A DNA stretch of 5,706 bases from an uncultured Lachnospiraceae bacterium. GTDB lineage: Bacteria; Bacillota; Clostridia; Lachnospirales; Lachnospiraceae. The notes beneath the pieces were generated by a model that had not been told where the DNA came from, ran no database searches, and saw nothing but the letters and a program-made list of their open reading frames with translations. Location of the stretch: NCBI GenBank assembly GCA_902782625.1, contig CACZNZ010000549.1, forward strand, positions 1 through 5,706. Direction: 5' to 3'. The first letter of the stretch is position 1. Every line of letters begins with the position of its first letter. Both the position numbers and the translations under genes were made by a program. Positions 1 to 5,335 of this stretch are shown one piece after another.

Positions 1-115
1 CAGCCAAGGAAAAAGGCACTCTATACTGGAATACCTTGTCGAGTGCCTCATGTGAGATATCGATAATGATATCTGCATATAATACTTTGGAATCAATATT
101 TGCCATCGAGCACAT
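1..115 (-). CDS. priA: Primosomal protein N' (replication restart helicase PriA), N-terminal fragment
   Basis: Only the first 38 codons are in the window; the gene runs off the left edge. The translation contains VLYADIIIDI followed by a segment like DKVFQYRVP, the recognisable start of PriA's N-terminal 3'-DNA-binding domain. PriA is a superfamily 2 DNA helicase that reloads the replicative helicase at stalled forks. The helicase motifs and zinc-binding cysteines would lie outside the window. Two in-frame ATGs are possible: 113-115 and 104-106. I chose 115 because AGGAGG at 128-133 sits 12 bases before it, against 21 bases for the second. The start lies inside the 3' end of murE in another frame (about 23 bases of overlap), which suggests translational coupling. 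PriA downstream of gmk and rpoZ is a common Firmicutes arrangement. The identity rests on a short stretch plus gene order. Confidence 0.85.
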   Translation of the reverse strand, partial: MCSMANIDSKVLYADIIIDISHEALDKVFQYRVPFSLA

Positions 116-1553
116 CTGCTACGATTTCCTCCTCACTCATGTGATACTTCTTCCCTTTGATCTCCTGATAAGTCTCATGACCTTTTCCGGCTAGTATCAC
201 AATATCTCCAGGCTGTGCATGATTCATCACATAGGAGATTGCTTCTCTGCGATCGATGATTGACAGATACTTTCCGTCTGTTTTTCCTATGCCGGTAAGT
301 ATGTCGTCAATGATTGCCTGCGGTTCTTCAAACCGGGGATTATCAGATGTTACCACAGTAAGATCTGCCAGTTTTCCTGACACCTCTCCCATCTCGAACC
401 GACGCAATCTGGAACGGTTCCCGCCACATCCGAACAGGCAGACCAGCCTCGGAGGCTTGTATGCCCTTAACGTACGGAGAATGCTTTCCAATGCCATGGC
501 ATTATGTGCATAATCCACGATCAGTGTATAATCTGATCCGGTAGGAATAAGCTGAACTCTTCCTTTTACGGTGAAATTACGCAATGCCTTTTGTATATCT
601 GATAAAGATGCTCCCATATCCGAAGTGACCATAATCGCTCCAAGCGCATTATGTACATTGAATTCGCCGGGAACAGAAGCAGAAATCTTTCCGGAAAGCA
701 GGCCGCCAAGCATGAAATCCACACCCAGGAAATCCCGATCCCTTGTCAGGGTGATATCCTGTGCATAAAGATCTGCCTCAGGTGTGATTCCGAAGGTTTG
801 GATCGGACAGGCTGCATTCTTCGTAATCTCTTCATAATGCTCATCGTCTAGATTGGCAAATCCTTTGACGCATTGTGCAAACAGCATCGCCTTACAGGAA
901 AGGTATTCCTCAAAATTCTCATGCTCATTCGGACCGATGTGATCTGGCGAAAGGTTGGTAAATAATCCGTAATCAAATAAAATCCCTGCCGTACGGTCTA
1001 ACTTGAAGCCCTGGGAAGAGGCCTCCATGACAACAACGTCACAGCCATCCTCTGTCATCTCGTGGAAATATCTATGGATATCATAGGATTCCGGCGTGGT
1101 GTTGTTGATCGTAATATGTCTGTCTCCGATACATACCTCGATTGTACCGATCACACCCACTTTGTGTCCTGCCTGCTCCAGGATGTTCTTGATCATATAA
1201 GTGGTAGTGGTTTTGCCTTTTGTTCCGGTCACGGCGATTGTCTTCAGTTTTTTTGCCGGATATCCAAACCAGGCTGCAGAGATCAACGCCATCGCACGTC
1301 GTGTGTTCTCCACCTGGATCACAGTCACATTCTCCGGAACATCCACATTTTCTTCTACAACAAGAGCTGCCGCTCCAGCTGCTGCCGCTTCGCCCGCAAA
1401 CCCGTGACCATCGAAGGATGCACCCCGGATACATAAAAACAGGCATTGTTCTGTGAGTTTTCTCGAATCATTGATCACCGCACTGATCTCTGTATCCGTG
1501 CTCCCCTGAAGACAGGTGTATTCCACCTGATCCAACAGTTTAGACAACTTCAT
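93..1553 (-). CDS. murE: UDP-N-acetylmuramoyl-dipeptide ligase, MurE type (likely meso-diaminopimelate-adding)
   Basis: A 486-residue Mur ligase, the usual MurE length. MurE is a cytoplasmic ATP-dependent enzyme that adds the third amino acid to UDP-MurNAc-L-Ala-D-Glu in peptidoglycan synthesis. Visible motifs: N-terminal UDP-binding domain (about 1-100); ATP loop TGTKGKTTT (109-117); TTPE (152-155); EASSQG (177-182); NLSPDH (200-205); the lysine expected to be carbamylated, K221; VDYAHN (346-351); GCGGNR (375-380); DNPR (404-407); GKGHE (456-460). In characterised enzymes DNPR marks meso-diaminopimelate specificity, so that substrate is inferred. The start ATG has GGGAGGA-type binding sequence at 1563-1568, nine bases upstream. 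It follows rpoZ after 32 bases and overlaps priA. Oddities: the segments after DYAH and GCGG (HNAMALES; NRSRLRRFEM) differ from classical MurE (HTPDxLE; DRDxxKRP), suggesting a separate clostridial subfamily, possibly a second copy besides one in the division cluster. Confidence 0.93.
   Translation of the reverse strand: MKLSKLLDQVEYTCLQGSTDTEISAVINDSRKLTEQCLFLCIRGASFDGHGFAGEAAAAGAAALVVEENVDVPENVTVIQVENTRRAMALISAAWFGYPAKKLKTIAVTGTKGKTTTTYMIKNILEQAGHKVGVIGTIEVCIGDRHITINNTTPESYDIHRYFHEMTEDGCDVVVMEASSQGFKLDRTAGILFDYGLFTNLSPDHIGPNEHENFEEYLSCKAMLFAQCVKGFANLDDEHYEEITKNAACPIQTFGITPEADLYAQDITLTRDRDFLGVDFMLGGLLSGKISASVPGEFNVHNALGAIMVTSDMGASLSDIQKALRNFTVKGRVQLIPTGSDYTLIVDYAHNAMALESILRTLRAYKPPRLVCLFGCGGNRSRLRRFEMGEVSGKLADLTVVTSDNPRFEEPQAIIDDILTGIGKTDGKYLSIIDRREAISYVMNHAQPGDIVILAGKGHETYQEIKGKKYHMSEEEIVADVLDGKY
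128..133 (-). promoter_or_regulatory. Ribosome binding site for priA, inside murE
   Basis: The minus strand reads AGGAGG here, within the murE coding region and 12 bases before the ATG at 113-115. Its position favours that ATG over the in-frame ATG nine bases further on. The spacing is longer than ideal, so the choice of start is likely but not certain. Confidence 0.6.
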
Positions 1554-1585
1554 AATTACTGTCCTCCCATTTTCTGTCCAAGAAA

Positions 1586-1909
1586 TCAGCCTACGCGGTC
1601 AAATGCGGGATCCACTTCACCAAGCTCTTCGAATTCCCCTTTATATTCCCGGGGTACCGTCACTGTGGCATCTTCATCCTCGGAAGGATCGATCTTGATC
1701 TTGGAATCATAGAGTTCCTCTACTGCAATCGAAAGCGGTTTTTCTCCGGGGTAGCTCTCCACGAGAGGCTCCTTGCCTGCAATGATCTGCCTTGCTCTCT
1801 TTGATGCAGCGATCACGATGGAATACCGGCTGTTGATCACCGGATCTTCTCCTTCATTGTCCTCGTAATTAATTTTTTCCATAAGTTCTGTATAAGACGG
1901 ATGTAACAT
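1586..1909 (-). CDS. rpoZ: DNA-directed RNA polymerase omega subunit
   Basis: A 107-residue protein with the omega signature: NSRYSIVIAASKRARQI around residues 26-42, followed by KPLSIAVEEL near 58-67. Omega binds the beta' subunit, helps core enzyme assembly and stabilises it. The N-terminal MLHPSYTELM matches what is typical of clostridial omega proteins. After the conserved core the protein continues with a strongly acidic tail of about 35 residues rich in Asp and Glu (DPSEDEDA and following), characteristic of some Firmicutes forms and absent from the shortest omegas. The frame stays open to a TTG at 1916-1918, giving 110 residues, but that TTG is only two bases after the AAAGGAG at 1921-1927. 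The ATG at 1907-1909 is 11 bases away and fits the family N-terminus, so it is preferred. The gene lies 24 bases after gmk and 32 bases before murE. Confidence 0.95.
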   Translation of the reverse strand: MLHPSYTELMEKINYEDNEGEDPVINSRYSIVIAASKRARQIIAGKEPLVESYPGEKPLSIAVEELYDSKIKIDPSEDEDATVTVPREYKGEFEELGEVDPAFDRVG

Positions 1910-1920
1910 AATAACCAATG

Positions 1921-1927
1921 CTCCTTT
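1921..1927 (-). promoter_or_regulatory. Ribosome binding site that decides the rpoZ start
   Basis: The minus strand reads AAAGGAG in the 24-base gap between gmk and rpoZ. It is two bases from an in-frame TTG (too close) and 11 bases from the ATG at 1907-1909, which is therefore the likely start. Confidence 0.7.
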
Positions 1928-1933
1928 CTGGAA

Positions 1934-2566
1934 TTATGACGGTTGTTCTTCGTTAAGTTCTCTTTGGATCAGTTCCACAAAATCATGGTTTACACTGACT
2001 CTGCAGGCTTCTCCTTCAATGATGGAATGGATCTTATCGACACATTCATTCATTTTGCCATCATCATTGATGACAATATATTGATATTCATCGATACTTT
2101 CTGCCTCTGCAGCCGCACGATGCATTCTCTTCTCAATCACCGAGGAATCTTCTGTTCCCCGACAGCACAATCTTTTCTTTAAGCTCTCGGCCGATGGTGC
2201 TGTTATAAAAATCAGGATCGCATCCGGATACTGTTCTTTGATGCTGACTGCCCCTTGAACTTCTATCTCAAGCAGTACACAATGTCCCGCTGCCAGTTCA
2301 TCTTCCACAAACTGTCGTGGCGTTCCGTAATAGTGATCCACATACCTGGCATACTCTATAAATCCATTGTAATCAATCAGCTTCAGAAAATCTTCTTCAG
2401 TTTTGAAATGATATTCTCTGCCGTCAACTTCCCCTTCCCGGGGTTTTCTTGTTGTCATCGATACGGAAAGGCTGTAACCGTATTTCCTGATCAGTTCCTT
2501 CGTAACGCTTCCTTTTCCGGAACCCGAAAATCCTGAGATGACAACCAGTGAACCTCTATTCTTCAT
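1934..2566 (-). CDS. gmk: Guanylate kinase
   Basis: A 210-residue guanylate kinase, the standard length. It phosphorylates GMP to GDP with ATP in the cytosol, an essential step towards GTP and dGTP. From the chosen start: P-loop GFSGSGKGS (12-20), with Phe where many family members have Pro; GMP-binding region SMTTRKPREGE (36-46), DGREYHF (48-54), FIEYA (69-73) and YYGTP (79-83); LEIEVQGA (99-106), with Glu where many have Asp; lid region RLCCRG (132-137) with following basic residues; VIND (165-168). The frame is open 22 codons further upstream, but that part overlaps remA and does not resemble the family. The ATG at 2564-2566 is preferred over the ATG at 2573-2575 because AAAGGA at 2576-2581 is nine bases from the former and directly abuts the latter. 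It overlaps the remA end by 11 bases. In Firmicutes, Gmk is a known target of (p)ppGpp inhibition. Confidence 0.96.
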   Translation of the reverse strand: MKNRGSLVVISGFSGSGKGSVTKELIRKYGYSLSVSMTTRKPREGEVDGREYHFKTEEDFLKLIDYNGFIEYARYVDHYYGTPRQFVEDELAAGHCVLLEIEVQGAVSIKEQYPDAILIFITAPSAESLKKRLCCRGTEDSSVIEKRMHRAAAEAESIDEYQYIVINDDGKMNECVDKIHSIIEGEACRVSVNHDFVELIQRELNEEQPS

Positions 2567-2825
2567 TCGAGTCATTCCTTTCCCTGCTGCTTCTTCCTGA
2601 TAACGTGTCGGAATTGAGTGCGGACAGCACAAGATGCCCGCTGTCCATCACAATGACGGTTCTTGTTTTTCTTCCGCAGGTTCCGTCAACAGCTCTTCCT
2701 TCATCACGGGCAAACTGGACCATTCTTTTGATCGGTGCGGCATCCGCGCTCATCATGGATACAATCTTATCGCTGCGTACCATGTTCCCGAAACCGATAT
2801 TTAAAAAAGGCTCTTCTCTACTCAA
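2556..2825 (-). CDS. remA: RemA family DNA-binding regulator (DUF370)
   Basis: An 89-residue protein that matches the RemA/DUF370 family along its length: FLNIGFGNMV (7-16), APIKRMV (30-36), GRKTRTVIV (51-59), HLVLSAL (64-70). In Bacillus subtilis RemA is a ring-forming DNA-binding protein that activates extracellular matrix operons and osmoprotection genes; its role in Clostridia is not settled. The basic pair in the usual GRRTR motif is R52-K53 here, a conservative change. No ATG fits: the first one in frame (2781-2783) would remove the conserved FLNIGFGN. The TTG at 2823-2825 gives a family-like N-terminus and overlaps the yicC stop codon by eight bases. Only a weak AGG (2835-2837), nine bases upstream, precedes it, so expression probably depends on translation of yicC. 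The hydrophilic tail after residue 74 is rich in Arg, Ser and Glu and overlaps the gmk start. Confidence 0.92.
   Translation of the reverse strand: MSREEPFLNIGFGNMVRSDKIVSMMSADAAPIKRMVQFARDEGRAVDGTCGRKTRTVIVMDSGHLVLSALNSDTLSGRSSRERNDSNEE
2576..2581 (-). promoter_or_regulatory. Ribosome binding site that decides the gmk start
   Basis: The minus strand reads AAAGGA, within the larger purine run AGGGAAAGGA (2576-2585) near the end of remA. It touches the in-frame ATG at 2573-2575 and lies nine bases before the ATG at 2564-2566, which therefore makes the better start. Confidence 0.7.
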
Positions 2826-3696
2826 TATTCTGTACCTGCTCCCGGATTTTTTCAATGTCTGTCTTGAGATCGATCGCATGGTTGGAGATTGCCTTGTCAT
2901 TCGATTTGGACAGGATCGTATTCGCCTCACGGTTCATCTCCTGGGCAATGAAATCAAGCTTGCGCCCGATATTTTCTCCTTCTTTGAGCACTTCCTGCAT
3001 ATGGGTGATATGGCTCTTTAAGCGCACGGTCTCCTCATCAACACAGATCTTGTCAGCATAGAGCACAACTTCTGCAACAATCCTGCTTTCATCGATTGCC
3101 TTCTCCGCCATCAGCTCTTTCACCTTGTCGGTCAGTCTGGAACGATACAAACTGACGATCTCAGGATATCTCATTTCTATGGCTTCCACATTACGATACA
3201 GTCCGGCAAGTTTATCCGTGATATCTCTTTCCAGGGATTCTCCCTCACGTTTTCTGCTCTCATGGAATGCCTCCAGTGCCTGACTGACAGCCTCCATGAT
3301 CTCGCTCTTTATATACTCCTGATCCACCGGAACATCCTCGAGAGAAAGGACATCCTGCATCCTTCCCATCTGATAACTGGTTACCGTATTGGGGACCTGA
3401 CAGATCTGACTGATTTTACGAAATGCCCGGTAGTATTCCTTTACCAGATCGTCATTCATCTTCACACAGACAGAATGTTCGGAAAGATCCTCATAAGCGA
3501 TATAGACATCCACTTTCCCGCGTCCGATATTTTTTTTCAGAAAGCTCCGGACTTCGGCCTCGAGATAATTCAGTATCCTCGGCACCTTGATGTTGATATC
3601 ACAGTATCTGTGATTGACAGCCTTCATCTCCACTGTAACCTTGCAGCGCTCGCTGACAAGCTCACTACGGCCAAACCCCGTCATACTCTTTATCAA
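2818..3696 (-). CDS. yicC: YicC/YloC family endoribonuclease
   Basis: A 292-residue protein with both domains of the family. The N-terminal YicC domain begins with IKSMTGFGR (2-10), has AVNHRYCDI (26-34) and GRGKVDV (58-64), and spans about 1-155. The C-terminal DUF1732 domain holds CVDEETVRLKSHI (218-230) and GRKLDFIAQEMNREANTI (244-261), followed by SKSND. Escherichia coli YicC and Bacillus YloC have been reported to act as endoribonucleases, with YicC taking part in small RNA decay; the cellular substrates here are unknown. The middle of the protein is rich in Glu, Lys and Arg and probably helical. The start is TTG, supported by GAGGTGA at 3703-3709 six bases upstream and by the family's conserved first residues; the ATG at 3682-3684 would remove part of that motif. 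It is the first gene after the promoter at 3745-3773, and its TAG stop overlaps the remA start. Confidence 0.95.
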   Translation of the reverse strand: MIKSMTGFGRSELVSERCKVTVEMKAVNHRYCDINIKVPRILNYLEAEVRSFLKKNIGRGKVDVYIAYEDLSEHSVCVKMNDDLVKEYYRAFRKISQICQVPNTVTSYQMGRMQDVLSLEDVPVDQEYIKSEIMEAVSQALEAFHESRKREGESLERDITDKLAGLYRNVEAIEMRYPEIVSLYRSRLTDKVKELMAEKAIDESRIVAEVVLYADKICVDEETVRLKSHITHMQEVLKEGENIGRKLDFIAQEMNREANTILSKSNDKAISNHAIDLKTDIEKIREQVQNIE

Positions 3697-3702
3697 TTTT
3701 AT

Positions 3703-3709
3703 TCACCTC
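3703..3709 (-). promoter_or_regulatory. Ribosome binding site that supports the yicC TTG start
   Basis: The minus strand reads GAGGTGA, six bases before the TTG at 3694-3696. The next ATG in frame is 18 bases away, so the site selects the TTG. Confidence 0.8.
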
Positions 3710-3744
3710 AACTCATCGTAACTCAACCATAACTGTGAAATTCT

Positions 3745-3773
3745 ATTATATAGGATAAAAAATGTTTCGTCAA
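3745..3773 (-). promoter_or_regulatory. Vegetative (sigma-A type) promoter for the yicC-remA-gmk-rpoZ-murE-priA unit
   Basis: On the minus strand, TTGACG at 3768-3773 and TATAAT at 3745-3750 are separated by exactly 17 bases, a near-perfect housekeeping promoter. The spacer contains a T-run. The expected transcription start is near 3736-3738, leaving a leader of roughly 40 bases before the yicC TTG. The -35 box contains the recU stop codon (TGA at 3770-3772), so the promoter begins inside the upstream gene. No other promoter of this quality was seen in the short gaps further downstream, so the six genes are probably co-transcribed from here, with possible read-through from recU. Confidence 0.88.
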
Positions 3774-4315
3774 TCTGCAGATTGCTTTCTCAACGCAAGA
3801 TCTTTCTGCATAGTCTGCAGATAATGCAGATTGACACCCGCACAGGATTCCACGAAAAACCTGGCATCCAGTTCCTGAAATTTAAAATGTTTTGGGCCTC
3901 CGTTTTCCATGCGCTTCACATAACGCATCATTTCCTCAAATCGAAGATAATAGCACAGTCTTCTCTCACTGTAATAAATCAAAAGAAAACTGATGCCCCC
4001 CTGCTCCTCAAATGCCTTCATGAATTCAATCTGATGCTCATGAAGATTGTTCATGGAAAAGTTGTCCTCGGAGCACTCTTTAGCATCAAAACATACCGGA
4101 ATTCCCTGTACGGCCCCTATGTAATCCACCGTACTTTTTTTCTCAAAATATGCCAGCGTGATATGTCTTGACTGTTTGTCAAACTGTACCGGCGTGATCG
4201 GGGTAGGAATCTTCTGGATCAGTGCCAGCTTCTGGTTTTTATATTTTTCATTACTGTAATTCACCATCTCTTCGAGAACCGATCCCCGAAGACCTCTCGA
4301 ACTCCATGTCGCCAT
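3770..4315 (-). CDS. recU: Holliday junction resolvase RecU
   Basis: A 181-residue protein that aligns with Bacillus RecU, a homodimeric nuclease that cuts four-way DNA junctions in recombinational repair and chromosome segregation. Visible family features: RGLRGSVLEE (7-16); QKIPTPI (34-40) leading into the stalk region; STVDYIG (61-67) with catalytic D64; CFDAKEC (75-81), the PD-(D/E)XK core with D77 and K79; LHEHQIEFMK (91-100) with metal-site Q95; and GGISFLLI (105-112). Two differences stand out: the acidic residue before the AK is Asp instead of the Glu of Bacillus, and the N-terminus is about 25 residues shorter than the 206-residue Bacillus protein. The ATG is supported by AGGAG at 4322-4326, six bases upstream. 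It starts 12 bases after the pseudouridine synthase gene. In Bacillus recU is paired with a penicillin-binding protein gene (ponA); here its downstream neighbour is yicC. Confidence 0.9.
   Translation of the reverse strand: MATWSSRGLRGSVLEEMVNYSNEKYKNQKLALIQKIPTPITPVQFDKQSRHITLAYFEKKSTVDYIGAVQGIPVCFDAKECSEDNFSMNNLHEHQIEFMKAFEEQGGISFLLIYYSERRLCYYLRFEEMMRYVKRMENGGPKHFKFQELDARFFVESCAGVNLHYLQTMQKDLALRKQSAD
3771..3784. repeat. 14-base perfect palindrome over the yicC promoter -35 box
   Basis: CAATCTGCAGATTG is identical on both strands. It covers the last codons of recU and half of the -35 box TTGACG. TGCAGATTG recurs at 3825-3833 and TCTGCAGAT at 3814-3822, inside recU. A dimeric regulator could use such a site, but that is inference; it could also be chance within coding sequence. 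As RNA it could form only a five-base stem with a four-base loop and is not followed closely by a T-run, so it is not a convincing terminator. Confidence 0.5.
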
Positions 4316-4327
4316 TTTTCTCTCCTG

Positions 4328-5311
4328 TTACTCTGTAAGCAGATCGTCTCTCATCACACCAAAGGCTTTCAATGCCTTATGAAAAGCATGTGAAACAGGA
4401 TCCGTGGTATCCGGAAACAACCCGTCATCGGTCTTTACCTGATAGCAATGAAGCATCAAAATCTTTTCATGCACGCGGCTTCGCATTTTCTCATTAGCTT
4501 TCCTGTCTCCGTACTTGCCATCGCCATACAGTGGATGGCCCAGTGCTGCAAGCTGTGCCCTGATCTGATGACTTTTCCCTGTGATCAGTCTGATCTTTAA
4601 CAGACTAGCCTCTCTTGTGGCAGAAAGCACTTCATAAGCAGTTTCTATCACAGAAGAATTGGGCATTGGTTCCGATGTGATGCGTACCGTGTTCTTTTCT
4701 CTGTCTTTAACCAGATAGCTTTTCAGATCGTCTTTCCCGGTCATTTGCCCGGTCACCATCGCCAGATAATACTTATCGACAGTATGATCCCTGAAAGCCT
4801 CGGATGCTCTCTGCAGGCCGTGCATGGATATGCCGCAGACCACAATTCCACTGGTATTGCGGTCAAGCCGGTTGACCACGGAAGGCCTGAATCCTCCGGC
4901 AGAGTCCATGATCCCTTTTTCTTTGCAATAATCTAAGAGATAATCATTCAGGGAGTCATCCTCTTTCTTTGCCTTCTGCGTCAGCAGACCGGCCGGTTTA
5001 TGAAACAGGAGGATATCTTCGGATTCAAACAGGACACGGATCCTGGCACGCATTTTTTCGTTTTTGTTCTGAAAAAGATCCTGAGATGGTTCTCCCTGAA
5101 AATGTGCCAGTGTCTCATCAGAGAAAAAGATCCTGATCTGATCTCCCTCCCGCAGGACATATCCTCCCTCTGTTTTTTTCTCATTGACCGTGATATTTTT
5201 TTTGCGGAGCATTTTGTGAAGGAAACCGCTTCCGGCTTTTGGCAGATACCGGTTTAAGAACCGTAAAAGCTTCTGCCCTTCTTCTCTCTTGCTGATTGTA
5301 ATTTCTACCAT
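4328..5311 (-). CDS. RluA family pseudouridine synthase with N-terminal S4 domain
   Basis: A 327-residue enzyme that converts specific uridines in RNA, most likely 23S rRNA, to pseudouridine. An S4 RNA-binding domain occupies about 1-65 (FLHKMLRKKNITVN at 30-43; LREGDQI at 53-59). The catalytic domain follows: LLFHKPAGLLTQ (101-112); NRLDRNTSGIVV (147-158) with catalytic D150; DKYYLAMV (179-186); and TGKSHQIRAQLAALGHPLYGD, 244-264. Domain layout resembles RluC/RluD, but the target uridine cannot be told from sequence, so no symbol is given. The position before RLD is Asn where most RluA-family proteins have His. The ATG has AAAGGG at 5319-5324, seven bases upstream. It lies 24 bases after the reductase gene and 12 before recU, suggesting one transcript. 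Confidence 0.93.
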   Translation of the reverse strand: MVEITISKREEGQKLLRFLNRYLPKAGSGFLHKMLRKKNITVNEKKTEGGYVLREGDQIRIFFSDETLAHFQGEPSQDLFQNKNEKMRARIRVLFESEDILLFHKPAGLLTQKAKKEDDSLNDYLLDYCKEKGIMDSAGGFRPSVVNRLDRNTSGIVVCGISMHGLQRASEAFRDHTVDKYYLAMVTGQMTGKDDLKSYLVKDREKNTVRITSEPMPNSSVIETAYEVLSATREASLLKIRLITGKSHQIRAQLAALGHPLYGDGKYGDRKANEKMRSRVHEKILMLHCYQVKTDDGLFPDTTDPVSHAFHKALKAFGVMRDDLLTE

Positions 5312-5335
5312 GCGCTAACCCTTTCATTTCAGCTT

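Noticed and set aside
1062..1446. Overlapping plus-strand and alternative minus-strand open frames inside murE
   Set aside because: The MurE frame accounts for the region with motifs throughout; the other translations are cysteine- and serine-rich with no family resemblance.
2567..2632. N-terminal extension of guanylate kinase by 22 residues
   Set aside because: The extension lies in remA, looks unlike any guanylate kinase N-terminus, and the ribosome binding site points to the ATG at 2564-2566.
2826..2930. Upstream extension of RemA by 35 residues to an ATG at 2928-2930
   Set aside because: The added residues are a frame-shifted reading of the conserved YicC C-terminus, rich in Arg and Ser, and RemA proteins are normally about 80-95 residues.
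2548..3021. Plus-strand open frame of 157 codons opposite remA, yicC and gmk
   Set aside because: It is antisense to three clearly recognised genes, resembles no family I know and has no convincing ribosome binding site; it is a by-product of their codon use.
3713..3730. Five-codon leader open frame (ATG GTT GAG TTA CGA TGA) upstream of yicC on the minus strand
   Set aside because: No ribosome binding site precedes the ATG and the peptide has no attenuator-like codon run; it is short enough to be chance.
3757..3784. Possible terminator after recU formed by the palindrome and the following T-run
   Set aside because: The stem would be only five base pairs, and the T-run begins several bases after it and forms part of the promoter spacer; read-through from recU seems more likely.
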